A program made the translations under genes and the position numbers. 64,000 bases of DNA from Parabacteroides sp. PM6-13 (GTDB lineage: Bacteria; Bacteroidota; Bacteroidia; Bacteroidales; Tannerellaceae), in NCBI RefSeq assembly GCF_029892605.1, contig NZ_JARXWF010000009.1, forward strand, positions 1 to 64,000, given 5' to 3'. This document shows positions 8,869 through 16,808 of this stretch, piece after piece. How positions within the stretch are numbered: the stretch's first letter is position 1; every line of letters begins with the position of its first letter. The notes under the pieces were generated by a model. The model saw only the letters and a list, made by a program, of their open reading frames with translations, was not told where the DNA came from and ran no database searches.

Positions 8869-9585
8869 TTAAAATGTCAACAGGTCCTGCATGGTCAGGA
8901 ACCCTTTCTTTCCGGCGGCAAACTCAGCCGCAATCACCGCACCCAAGGCAAAGCCTTCGCGGCTTTTCGCATCGTGTTCGATGCGGATCGTATCGACGCC
9001 CGATTCATAGATAATCTCATGACGACCCGGCACTTCGCCTTCCCGGAAGGCCTGAATCATCAGGTCGGCAGGGCTATCGGCCTTGTCGAGGCTCCAGGCT
9101 GTTTTGCGTTCCAACACCTGCATCATCTCTTCCGCCAGGGTGATGGCCGTGCCGCTGGGTGCATCCAGTTTATGGATATGATGTGTCTCCGTCATACGCA
9201 CATCGTAGGTCGGGAAGTTATTCATGATCTTGGCCAGGTGACGATTGAGCGCAAAGAAAATATTCACGCCGATGCTGAAGTTCGAAGCATAAAAGAGGGT
9301 TTTCCCTTCGTTGGCGCATGTGGCTTTGACCTCGTCCAGGCGGTCGAGCCAGCCCGTTGTGCCGGAAACCACCGGTACGCCGGCCGCAAAGCATTTCATA
9401 TAATTATCGTAAGCTGTCGCGGGAATGGTAAATTCAATCGCCGCGTCCGCGCTTTTAAATGCCTCCGAGGCAAAGTCTTCCTGGTTGTTGATATCTATAA
9501 TAGAAACTATCTCATGTCCCCTCTCCTGGGCAATGCGCTCGATGGTCTTTCCCATCTTGCCGTAACCTATCAATGCAATCTTCAT
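8869..9585 (-). CDS. dapB: 4-hydroxy-tetrahydrodipicolinate reductase
   Basis: Cytoplasmic enzyme of lysine and diaminopimelate synthesis that reduces hydroxy-tetrahydrodipicolinate with NAD(P)H. The 238-aa protein shows the nucleotide-binding GYGKMG at residues 7-12, SGTTGW near 74-79, and the catalytic segment ETHHIHKLDAPSGTA with the histidine pair at about 135-136 and lysine 139. The C-terminus DTIRIEHDAKSREGFALGAV is typical. Slightly short, as in other Bacteroidota DapB. It is the first gene of the leftward operon with the signal peptidases; a TATATTTG box at 9647-9640 would give a leader of about 50 bases. Confidence 0.95.
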   Translation of the reverse strand: MKIALIGYGKMGKTIERIAQERGHEIVSIIDINNQEDFASEAFKSADAAIEFTIPATAYDNYMKCFAAGVPVVSGTTGWLDRLDEVKATCANEGKTLFYASNFSIGVNIFFALNRHLAKIMNNFPTYDVRMTETHHIHKLDAPSGTAITLAEEMMQVLERKTAWSLDKADSPADLMIQAFREGEVPGRHEIIYESGVDTIRIEHDAKSREGFALGAVIAAEFAAGKKGFLTMQDLLTF

Positions 9586-9639
9586 CTTTCCTGTGTTCTA
9601 AGTATAAATAATTCAGCCGAATAAACGGCAATAAGGCTA

Positions 9640-9647
9640 CAAATATA
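9640..9647 (-). promoter_or_regulatory. Candidate -7 box for the dapB operon
   Basis: On the minus strand TATATTTG matches TAnnTTTG exactly, about 55 bases upstream of the dapB start. It is arranged back to back with an identical box on the plus strand at 9661-9668, 13 bases away. No good -33 element is seen. Confidence 0.5.
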
Positions 9648-9660
9648 CGGAAAAAGGAAT

Positions 9661-9668
9661 TATATTTG
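9661..9668 (+). promoter_or_regulatory. Candidate -7 box for the DUF2851 gene
   Basis: TATATTTG, an exact TAnnTTTG match, ends at 9668. Transcription would begin near 9674, so the in-frame GTG at 9668 cannot be the start and ATG 9698 is preferred, with a leader of about 24 bases. Confidence 0.5.
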
Positions 9669-9697
9669 TGATAATCAATCTTAACTATGAAAGAATT

Positions 9698-10981
9698 ATG
9701 GAACGTCTCTTGCATTATATCTGGAAATATAAACTGTACGATCCCGCTTCGCTCACAACGACCGATGGCATTCCTTTACACATAATAGACGTAGGCATTC
9801 ACAACAATGATGCAGGTCCCGACTTTTTTAACGCGAAAATAAAAGTCCGCGACACGGTATGGGCTGGTTGTGTGGAGATTCACGACAAAGCCTCCGACTG
9901 GCTGCAGCACGGGCACCAGGAGGATAGAGCCTACGACGCGGTCATCCTGCACGTTACGGGAAAGAACGATGCCGACATCTTCCGTACCAATGGTGAGCCG
10001 GTGCCACAACTGGTGTTGACCGTGCCGGAGTCGGTGCGCAAAAATATCGACTGGCTACTCCATCAGGACAAGAAAGCCATTGCCTGTCTTGCTTTTCTGC
10101 CGGAGGTCGACCCAGTCTTTCTCGCCTCCTGGATGGCGGCGCTGTTGGAAGAGCGGCTGGAGCGGAAGACGGAGGCTATCTTCCAATTATTGGAGCAATA
10201 TAATAACGATTGGAACGAGGTGTTCTACATCTCCCTCACCCGTAGCTTCGGATTCGGCATCAACGGAGATGCTTTTGAGTGGCTGGCGAAAAGCCTTCCT
10301 TTTCAGTATATACGCAAGCAGCGTAACAGTCATTCACAGGTGGAGGCATTGTTGTTCGGACAGGCAGGCATGCTCGACGCGCCCGGCAACTGCGACTATT
10401 ACCGGTTATTGCAGCGCGAATACCACTTTTTTCAGAAAAAATATGGACTCCGCCCCCTGGACGGCTCGCTGTTTAAGAACCTGCGTGTGCGCCCCGGCAA
10501 TTTCCCTTACGAACGGCTGGCGCAACTGGCAGCCCTCTGGGTGCGCTACGACACGCTTTTCTCCAACCTCCTGGAGGCCGGTACGCCTCGCGCCCTCAAA
10601 GATCATTTCCGCATCTCCCCTTCCGACTATTGGAAAACGCATTATCATTTTCGCTATGCCTCCCCGGAAAAAGAGAAACGCATCGGCGAGAACTCCCTGA
10701 ATATCCTCTTGATCAACACCGTCGTCCCTATGTTTTTTGCCTATGGCGAGCAGCATCACCTGCCCCAATACAACGAACGGGCACTACGCCTACTGGAAAT
10801 TCTACCCGCTGAAAAAAACAGCATCGTACAAATTTTCCAACAAGCAGGAGTGCCCGTTCACCATGCAGGCGACAGCCAGGCATTGATCCAGCTCAAACGA
10901 GCCTATTGCGAATCAAAGAAATGCCTCTATTGCCGCATCGGTTATAGTTTTCTCAAGAGAATTACTTCTCCACAGGAATAA
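9698..10981 (+). CDS. DUF2851 family protein
   Basis: Conserved Bacteroidota protein of unknown function, 427 aa from ATG 9698. It starts MERLLHYIWKYKLYD and carries the family's conserved core: VGIHNNDAGPDFFNAKIKV, then WAGCVEIHDKASDWLQHGH and YDAVILHV. The invariant acidic and histidine residues in this core look like a nuclease or metal-binding site, but that is an inference. No signal peptide or membrane segment is seen. A CxxC-like cluster (KKCLYCRIGYSF) is near the C-terminus. The longer frame from GTG 9668 is excluded by the promoter box there. The last 20 bases overlap the convergent CE6-GH51 gene. Confidence 0.8.
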   Translation: MERLLHYIWKYKLYDPASLTTTDGIPLHIIDVGIHNNDAGPDFFNAKIKVRDTVWAGCVEIHDKASDWLQHGHQEDRAYDAVILHVTGKNDADIFRTNGEPVPQLVLTVPESVRKNIDWLLHQDKKAIACLAFLPEVDPVFLASWMAALLEERLERKTEAIFQLLEQYNNDWNEVFYISLTRSFGFGINGDAFEWLAKSLPFQYIRKQRNSHSQVEALLFGQAGMLDAPGNCDYYRLLQREYHFFQKKYGLRPLDGSLFKNLRVRPGNFPYERLAQLAALWVRYDTLFSNLLEAGTPRALKDHFRISPSDYWKTHYHFRYASPEKEKRIGENSLNILLINTVVPMFFAYGEQHHLPQYNERALRLLEILPAEKNSIVQIFQQAGVPVHHAGDSQALIQLKRAYCESKKCLYCRIGYSFLKRITSPQE

Positions 10982-13949
10982 GCTTGATCACATTGACGGA
11001 ATGAGCCGGGAGCGCCACTCTAAATGCACCGGAAACCGTTCCTATTTCTAACGTTTGGGGGGTAATCGGCTCATTATAATTAAAATTCTCCACATGAGGA
11101 GCATTGCTATAATAATTTTGATCACCCTGATTCTTAACCGATGTATCGGTTGAGGTGAGATACTCCATCGTTACCCGATACATTTTACTCTCATCTCCAT
11201 TCACATGAATCATGGTTTCTTTCGTTGCATTCTCCGAATTCACCACTTTCACATAAAGGATTCCCGTGTTTGTGTCAATAGTCGACGACGTATAGACTGA
11301 ATTGTCTTCTGTGTCACCTTTATAAAAAGGAGAGATTTCAAATGCTCTATTTCCCACATTATTGGCAAACAAGGACATATAGTAGTAATTGGTAGTACGC
11401 CAAAGACCTCGATTATCAAACCAAATGAGATTTGAGTTCCATTTGTTGAAGCCTTTTTTACAGAAAAGAGGGGCGTATGCCGCCATCACAACCATATCGG
11501 AGTTACGTTCTAATCCGGTAAAAAATGCCGCCTCGGCCAACGTTGACACATAGGCATTATTTGTTCCATTATTGGCGAACTCGCCCACAAATACACGTGT
11601 TGGGTTTTTCCGGTCATAGGTTTTATTTTGGTCTCCACGCACCTGGTCAGCATCATAGCGATGCGTATTGTTGTAAAACCATTCGTCCCTCGAATAATAA
11701 TGTTCGTCAACAATACTTTCCGGATATTTCTCATCAATAATAGCATAATTGGTATTGAATTCTTTACCGGAATGGCGGGCGCCGGAAGTTGTTATAACGT
11801 TTATCGCCGGATATTTTTCTTTTACGGCTTTATAGATTATATCAAATCGTTCCCAAAACGCTTCTCCACTATTTTCGTTGCCTATGGCAAGATATTCCAG
11901 ATTAAACGGTGCAGGATGCCCTTGAGCTACACGCACTGCTCCCCATTTGGTAGTAGCATCTCCGTTACAAAATTCAATCAAATCCAGTGCATCTTGTACA
12001 TAAATCGCATGAAACCGTTGGCGATCTTTTTCTGTATTGAGCGGAGCAACGTATGAGTGACCTGCGAATTGGCATGTCACCCCATTGTTTAGTACCGGAA
12101 GCGGTTTGGCACCAAGCGCCTCCGCCATCAGGAAATATTCATAGAAACCGATGTGTTGGGATGTCCATGTACCCCAATGATTCCTAAATCCAATCCTTTC
12201 TTCTATCGGGCCTATGGAATTTTTCCAGAAGACCTGCCCCCAGTAGTTTGGTCCTTCCGAAGCGCAACCACCAGGAAAACGCATAAATGTTGGTTTTAAC
12301 CCTTCTAACGCTTCCAGCATATCTTTCCGAAAATGTCCGGCATCACCATTATGCCATAATTGAGAGGCCTCCGGAACAAGCGTAACAAAATCAAGATAGA
12401 AGGTTCCCGCCGCATCAGCCATGATGACTAACCGACTGTCTTCGCTTCGTTCAGCTGTCAGGCTGCCGGTGAATTTTGTCCAGTCATTCGTTAATCCTTT
12501 GAAAGATAAAATATTTGAATTGCGTTGTCCGGCAGCGTTTTCAAGATATACCTGGATCGTGCCTCTATATTTTTTGCCTTGCAGATAGAGTCCCAGATCA
12601 TACGTCACGCCTGCTACTATCGGCAAAGAGGGAGTTTGTGTGTTTACGGAATAATAATGTCCTTCTTTTTCTGGTCCGTAAGCGTTAATGCCATATCCAT
12701 TGGCTGCCAAACCAAACCCATCACCCGGTTTCTTAATATCAAACCGGATGCAGTATTGTTTGTATTTCAATTCATCATTGTATGAATCACGTTTATCAAA
12801 ATCATAGTATTTGGTATGGGAGACCAAGGGCTTATTATCAACAGGCACAGCTGTACCTTTCGATCCATTTTTTTCTATAATTGTCCATCCGAAAATGTCC
12901 GACGGAGATACAGAAAATTCTTTCTGTGGAGCACCGGGCACATTGTACATTTGGAACGAATTATTCTGAATTAACTGCGCACAAATTCCACCATCATTTG
13001 CCTGATTAATATCTTCATAAAAAATACCATTCAGTGTGGGGCTAATGTGTATGCCCAATTTATTCACATTTAATTCAACATGATAGGGTGTAATAACAGG
13101 CATATTCTGGCATTCCAACATTTGAATAGCATATCGTTTGCCCAGTTCACGGAATCCTTCAAGATTGAAATGGAAAGGATCATTAACGCCTTTACATCCT
13201 TTGGAAGAAATAATATAAGAATTAGGAAGCACCTCAGGCAGATGAGCCAGGATCTCCGTGTTGAAAGCGGCACAGGCACCGCCTTCTTCTGCGCTTTTAA
13301 GTTCGCCGGCCAACGTATAAAACTCAGCAGGGTTGAGATTCAAATCTTTTACCAGATTATCGTAAATGCCTTTGACTTTATGACACCATTCGGGGTCGGT
13401 GGAATTTGATTCGCCCTGATGAATGAGAAGTCCTTTGATTACGCCCTCTTTTTGGGCTATTTTGGCCATATCAACCAAGCGTTGATAGGGATTCCCATCG
13501 TATTGTTTACAGATATTCTGCATCCAGGTCTCGGCACTATTCAAATAATCCTTATAGGTGTCTTTCCCCCAAAGTTCTATTTTTGCTCCGGCAACAGATA
13601 CATTAATGACTCCAACGCGGTATTCTTCCGGAAGATTGGCTACCATAGTCCGCCCAAAGAAATCGACCGGTCCCATCCTGTTTTCGCCCCGGTTGAGTGG
13701 CGGATTGGCTGCATACCAATTGCCCTTTGTACGTTGCAACTGAGGCATATCAACAGCGGAAAGCATTTGAAATCTTGGATCAACAGGTTTACTGTCTTGC
13801 TCTTCCGGACGAGCACCTGCTTCCATATTCGATTGCCCTATACAGAGATAAATAAAGAAATTAGGGTCTGGTTTCTGCTCTTGTGCAAAGGCATCTATTA
13901 CGATAGAAAATAAAAGAATGGGTATGAGAAAGTAGATCTTTTTCATCAT
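10962..13949 (-). CDS. CE6-type acetylesterase fused to GH51 alpha-L-arabinofuranosidase
   Basis: Two-enzyme fusion of 995 aa, exported by a signal peptide (about 1-22, ending DAFAQ). Residues about 30-280 form an SGNH/SASA-type esterase related to CE6 acetylxylan esterases: CIGQSNMEAG (serine about 40), LLIHQGESNS, and NDPFHFNLEG, which supplies the Asp-His pair. From about 290 the protein is GH51: an N-terminal GIHISPTLNGIFYEDIN, an inserted beta-sandwich resembling CBM4/9, then the catalytic barrel with acid/base in IGNENSGEAFW (about 690), nucleophile in FVGEFANN (about 788), and a C-terminal beta domain. It would remove acetyl groups and arabinose from arabinoxylan in the periplasm or at the surface. 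It is the last gene of locus A, separated from GH43 by a 300-bp repeat. Confidence 0.88.
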   Translation of the reverse strand: MMKKIYFLIPILLFSIVIDAFAQEQKPDPNFFIYLCIGQSNMEAGARPEEQDSKPVDPRFQMLSAVDMPQLQRTKGNWYAANPPLNRGENRMGPVDFFGRTMVANLPEEYRVGVINVSVAGAKIELWGKDTYKDYLNSAETWMQNICKQYDGNPYQRLVDMAKIAQKEGVIKGLLIHQGESNSTDPEWCHKVKGIYDNLVKDLNLNPAEFYTLAGELKSAEEGGACAAFNTEILAHLPEVLPNSYIISSKGCKGVNDPFHFNLEGFRELGKRYAIQMLECQNMPVITPYHVELNVNKLGIHISPTLNGIFYEDINQANDGGICAQLIQNNSFQMYNVPGAPQKEFSVSPSDIFGWTIIEKNGSKGTAVPVDNKPLVSHTKYYDFDKRDSYNDELKYKQYCIRFDIKKPGDGFGLAANGYGINAYGPEKEGHYYSVNTQTPSLPIVAGVTYDLGLYLQGKKYRGTIQVYLENAAGQRNSNILSFKGLTNDWTKFTGSLTAERSEDSRLVIMADAAGTFYLDFVTLVPEASQLWHNGDAGHFRKDMLEALEGLKPTFMRFPGGCASEGPNYWGQVFWKNSIGPIEERIGFRNHWGTWTSQHIGFYEYFLMAEALGAKPLPVLNNGVTCQFAGHSYVAPLNTEKDRQRFHAIYVQDALDLIEFCNGDATTKWGAVRVAQGHPAPFNLEYLAIGNENSGEAFWERFDIIYKAVKEKYPAINVITTSGARHSGKEFNTNYAIIDEKYPESIVDEHYYSRDEWFYNNTHRYDADQVRGDQNKTYDRKNPTRVFVGEFANNGTNNAYVSTLAEAAFFTGLERNSDMVVMAAYAPLFCKKGFNKWNSNLIWFDNRGLWRTTNYYYMSLFANNVGNRAFEISPFYKGDTEDNSVYTSSTIDTNTGILYVKVVNSENATKETMIHVNGDESKMYRVTMEYLTSTDTSVKNQGDQNYYSNAPHVENFNYNEPITPQTLEIGTVSGAFRVALPAHSVNVIKLIPVEK

Positions 13950-13996
13950 ATAAATATTTAAGATTCATTGAGTGAAGTGAATTATAAGGTATTTAT

Positions 13997-14239
13997 GCCG
14001 TGAGCGGCGACCTTCGGTTCAGCCATAGTCCGCAAGGACTTTGATTTGGATAACCCCGGGTCTCAACCCGGGGTAGCAGATCACTTCCCTCTCTGAACCC
14101 CGAAGTGGGTTCAACCCGCTACGGGGTTGTTTTGTGTGGGATAGAGAGCCACCCCGAGCTACGCCTGACGGCTTGCACGGGGTTATCCACATAGAAGTCC
14201 TTACGGACTTAGGCTGAACTGAAGATCGCCGCTCACGGC
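13997..14239. repeat. Long imperfect inverted repeat element (copy 1)
   Basis: The outer arms, 13997-14024 and 14212-14239, are complementary at 26 of 28 positions (GCCGTGAGCGGCGA...GGTTCAGCC and its complement). Nested inside are smaller stems around AGTCC/GGACT and CCCCGGG/CCCGGGG. The segment 14149-14188 matches 62610-62649 at 39 of 40 positions, so this belongs to a dispersed repeat family. It fills the gap between the GH43 and CE6-GH51 genes. No transposase is present. Confidence 0.85.
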
Positions 14240-14249
14240 ATTAGTTACA

Positions 14250-15800
14250 TTAGATCTTTTTGTAATGGAAGAAATCAAGATCTACATAGCCGCCGGCTGC
14301 TTTGGTAGCGTAGTTAAAGATGCCAAAGCGGTTACCCATGAAGTGACGCAGGTTGTAGACCATCTGGAATTCTGTTCCCAGCTTCGTCCAATCCTTATTG
14401 TCGAGGCTATAATAGAAATTCGCCTTATCAGCTCCACCGTTGAAATCGCAATCGAGGCGGAGGTAGACAACATCCTGAAGCAATTCAACCCGTTCTTTCT
14501 CGGTGGTACGGTCGGTCATGACAAGGTATTTTTTATCTCCTTCCATATTGACAGAAATAATACCCGGTTCCGAACAGTAGGCGGTTAATCCGGCGATATC
14601 GCCGTCTTGCATTTTCGATACATCCATCGCTACGATGCCCTGGCATGCCGGTCCTTCGGTGCGTTGCGACAACATATTGCGCGCTTCGAAAATGGTTTCT
14701 ACCACCTTACCGGTTTTCAGACGCATATAGCCTTTGCGTTCGGTCAACGACCATAATGAGTTATCAGGATTATGGTTCCACTGCCAGTTGAGTGCCAGCT
14801 TGGTGGCATCGAATTCGTCGCTGATCACCAGCGGTGTGGCCGGCTGTCCCTGCACAGGGCGCTCCATCACTAAAGGCACTTTTCCTTCGGCATCACCCAA
14901 AATCGGCCAGCCATCTTCCCAACGACAAGGCATCAATACCGGTACGCGGCCTACGGCTCCCCGGTCCTGGAACAGGAATCCGTACCAGTCGCCCGCTTCG
15001 GTATCAATAATACAACCTTGTGCTACACCAGCACCTTTGCGGTCCATGTCGTTGGAGAGGATCACCTTATGCTCGTATGGCCCTTCAATCTTGTCGGAAC
15101 GGAAAGCGAGCTGCGTACGAATGCCGCCTCCCGGCCACCAGATCAGGAACATATAGTATTTGCCGTTGTATTTGCAGAGGTGTGTTCCTTCTAAGAGTCC
15201 TTTGAGGTCGCGTTCGTTTCCGTTGATCACCTCCACATTGATGCCATCCTCTTTGACGCCCGACAAATCGCTTTTCAATTCACGTAAACGAATGCTACCA
15301 TTTCCTCCGGCAATATAGACTCTGCCATCATCGTCGAAAAGCAGCGAGGTGTCGTGGAATCGTTGGTCGAGATCCATGACTTTCTCCCATTTTCCGGCCG
15401 GATCGACAGCGCTATAGATATAGGTTTTCTGCGGACGATTGGTCGCAAAGAAGATATAGAATTTCCCTTTATGGTGACGGATGGCCGAGGCCCACTGTCC
15501 TTGTCCATACACATTACCCCCTTCCAGGTCGTACTCCGGGCTGTCTTTGATTTCAGGCACCACATAACTGATAATCTCCCAATTGACTAAGTCTTTGGAT
15601 TTCATAATAGGTACACCGGGCATCAGGTGCATGGTCGTGCTGACCATATAGAAATCACTTCCTACCCGTATGACGTCCATATCAGGCGCATCAGAGAAAA
15701 TAACCGGATTCGTAAATGTTTCTTTTACCAAAGCTTGTTTTTCTTTACATCCGCTCATAACGAGCAGCACTAATAGTAATAGTGTGCAACTTTTTTTCAT
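14250..15800 (-). CDS. GH43 glycosidase with C-terminal beta-sandwich, lipoprotein
   Basis: Probable beta-xylosidase or alpha-L-arabinofuranosidase acting on xylo-oligosaccharides. The 516-aa protein has a lipobox (LVMSGC, cysteine about 18). The five-bladed propeller starts NPVIFSDAPDMDVIRVGSDFY with the likely base aspartate about 40. Next come FHDTSLLFDDDGRVYIAGG (pKa-modulating aspartate) and LLEGTHLCKYNGKYYM (general acid glutamate). From about 330 a second domain resembles the concanavalin-like C-terminal domain of two-domain GH43 xylosidases. It is part of locus A, has its own promoter-like box at 15876-15883, and is followed by a large inverted repeat. The exact subfamily and sugar specificity cannot be read with certainty. 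Confidence 0.87.
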   Translation of the reverse strand: MKKSCTLLLLVLLVMSGCKEKQALVKETFTNPVIFSDAPDMDVIRVGSDFYMVSTTMHLMPGVPIMKSKDLVNWEIISYVVPEIKDSPEYDLEGGNVYGQGQWASAIRHHKGKFYIFFATNRPQKTYIYSAVDPAGKWEKVMDLDQRFHDTSLLFDDDGRVYIAGGNGSIRLRELKSDLSGVKEDGINVEVINGNERDLKGLLEGTHLCKYNGKYYMFLIWWPGGGIRTQLAFRSDKIEGPYEHKVILSNDMDRKGAGVAQGCIIDTEAGDWYGFLFQDRGAVGRVPVLMPCRWEDGWPILGDAEGKVPLVMERPVQGQPATPLVISDEFDATKLALNWQWNHNPDNSLWSLTERKGYMRLKTGKVVETIFEARNMLSQRTEGPACQGIVAMDVSKMQDGDIAGLTAYCSEPGIISVNMEGDKKYLVMTDRTTEKERVELLQDVVYLRLDCDFNGGADKANFYYSLDNKDWTKLGTEFQMVYNLRHFMGNRFGIFNYATKAAGGYVDLDFFHYKKI

Positions 15801-15875
15801 TTCATTTATTCTTTAATGATTATACAACATATCTCATGTTAACCTATGATTTTTACTCCTTATCTCCTTTTGCTG

Positions 15876-15907
15876 CAAAGATATAGTTCTTTCAATATCT
15901 ACCACAA
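15876..15907 (-). promoter_or_regulatory. Candidate promoter for GH43 (14250-15800)
   Basis: On the minus strand TATCTTTG (15883-15876) matches the -7 consensus, and TTG at 15907-15905 lies 21 bases upstream as a -33 element. The leader would be about 70 bases. An ATGTTACATTT motif at 15933-15943 lies just upstream and recurs before the GH43 gene at 51188-52894. The rest of the gap to the DUF1080 gene holds nothing recognisable. Confidence 0.55.
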
Positions 15908-16079
15908 TTATTTGCCGCAAAAGTCTTTCCGAATGTTACATTTGATGGGGAATATACCTAAAAAAACAAGAGATCCAACTGCAAGAGCAGGATATTACAC
16001 CTTCTCTTGACAGTTGAATCTTGAAATAGAATGGATCACCAAACAATCCTCTCAGGATGTTTATCTTCGATTTTGTCTG

Positions 16080-16796
16080 TTACAGACGTCTCAATTTTAC
16101 ATTCTTAAAAGATACTTCATCCTGATGATCCTGAAGCAAGATATGCCCTTCGCCTACAGTCCCAAAGACAGGAGACGCCGCCTTAAACTTGCTTCCTTCA
16201 ACAGCTTTGAAATAAGCTTTGCTTTTGAGGTCGTAGCCAAGCACCTTTTTCCCATTCAGGTAATGGGAAACCTTGGAGCCTTTCACCACAATGCGCCCCT
16301 GGTTCCATTCTCCCGTTGGCTTCAGGTTCTTTTTACCTGCCGGTATCACATCATAGAGAGAAGCCGTTTTACGGTTTCCGTTGACACCTGCTTTTGCATC
16401 CGGATGAAACTCGTCATCCAGCACCTGATATTCATTTCCTAACCAACCGCCTTTCTCATACATCGTAAAGAGATATTTTACTCCGCTGTTGGCTGCTTTT
16501 GTCAGTTTGAATTCAAAATATAGATCAAAATTGGAATAGGTATCCTGCGTGATGATGTCTCCTCCTCTTTGAGGTTTTCCTTTGTTTACAGTCAGAACTC
16601 CCTCTTCCACGGTCCAGCCTTTTTCCGGAGGGGTCGATTTTCCGACCGATTGCCATCCTTCCAGGTTCTTGCCGTTGAATAATAAGATCCACCCTTGTTT
16701 ATGCTCCTTTTCACTTAGGCTGTTTAGAGCTGTTTGTGCATGTCCTTGGGTGAGGCAAAAGAGCAAACAGCCAATCCATAAAACAGATGATTTCAT
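16080..16796 (-). CDS. DUF1080 (3-keto-disaccharide hydrolase-like) protein
   Basis: Exported 238-aa protein (signal peptide about 1-20, ending GHAQ) of the DUF1080 family, a concanavalin-like jelly roll. Family signatures are GWILLFNGKNLEGWQ, EEGVLTVNKG, GDIITQDTYSNFDLYFEFKLTKAANSGVKYLF, the Asp/Glu-rich GNEYQVLDDEFHPD, and the C-terminal GHILLQDHQDEVSFKNVKLR. Some members hydrolyse 3-keto-glycosides. Here it sits 12 bases downstream of susD in locus A, so it is probably expressed with the uptake system and may act on or bind a xylan-derived glycoside. That substrate is inferred. Confidence 0.85.
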   Translation of the reverse strand: MKSSVLWIGCLLFCLTQGHAQTALNSLSEKEHKQGWILLFNGKNLEGWQSVGKSTPPEKGWTVEEGVLTVNKGKPQRGGDIITQDTYSNFDLYFEFKLTKAANSGVKYLFTMYEKGGWLGNEYQVLDDEFHPDAKAGVNGNRKTASLYDVIPAGKKNLKPTGEWNQGRIVVKGSKVSHYLNGKKVLGYDLKSKAYFKAVEGSKFKAASPVFGTVGEGHILLQDHQDEVSFKNVKLRRL

Positions 16797-16808
16797 ATTT
16801 TCAGCAAA

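Noticed and set aside
8974-9624. 216-codon frame antisense to dapB
   Set aside because: dapB carries all expected motifs; the antisense frame also crosses the promoter area.
13950-14249. Insertion sequence between GH43 and CE6-GH51
   Set aside because: There are long inverted arms but no transposase frame, so it is recorded as a non-autonomous repeat.
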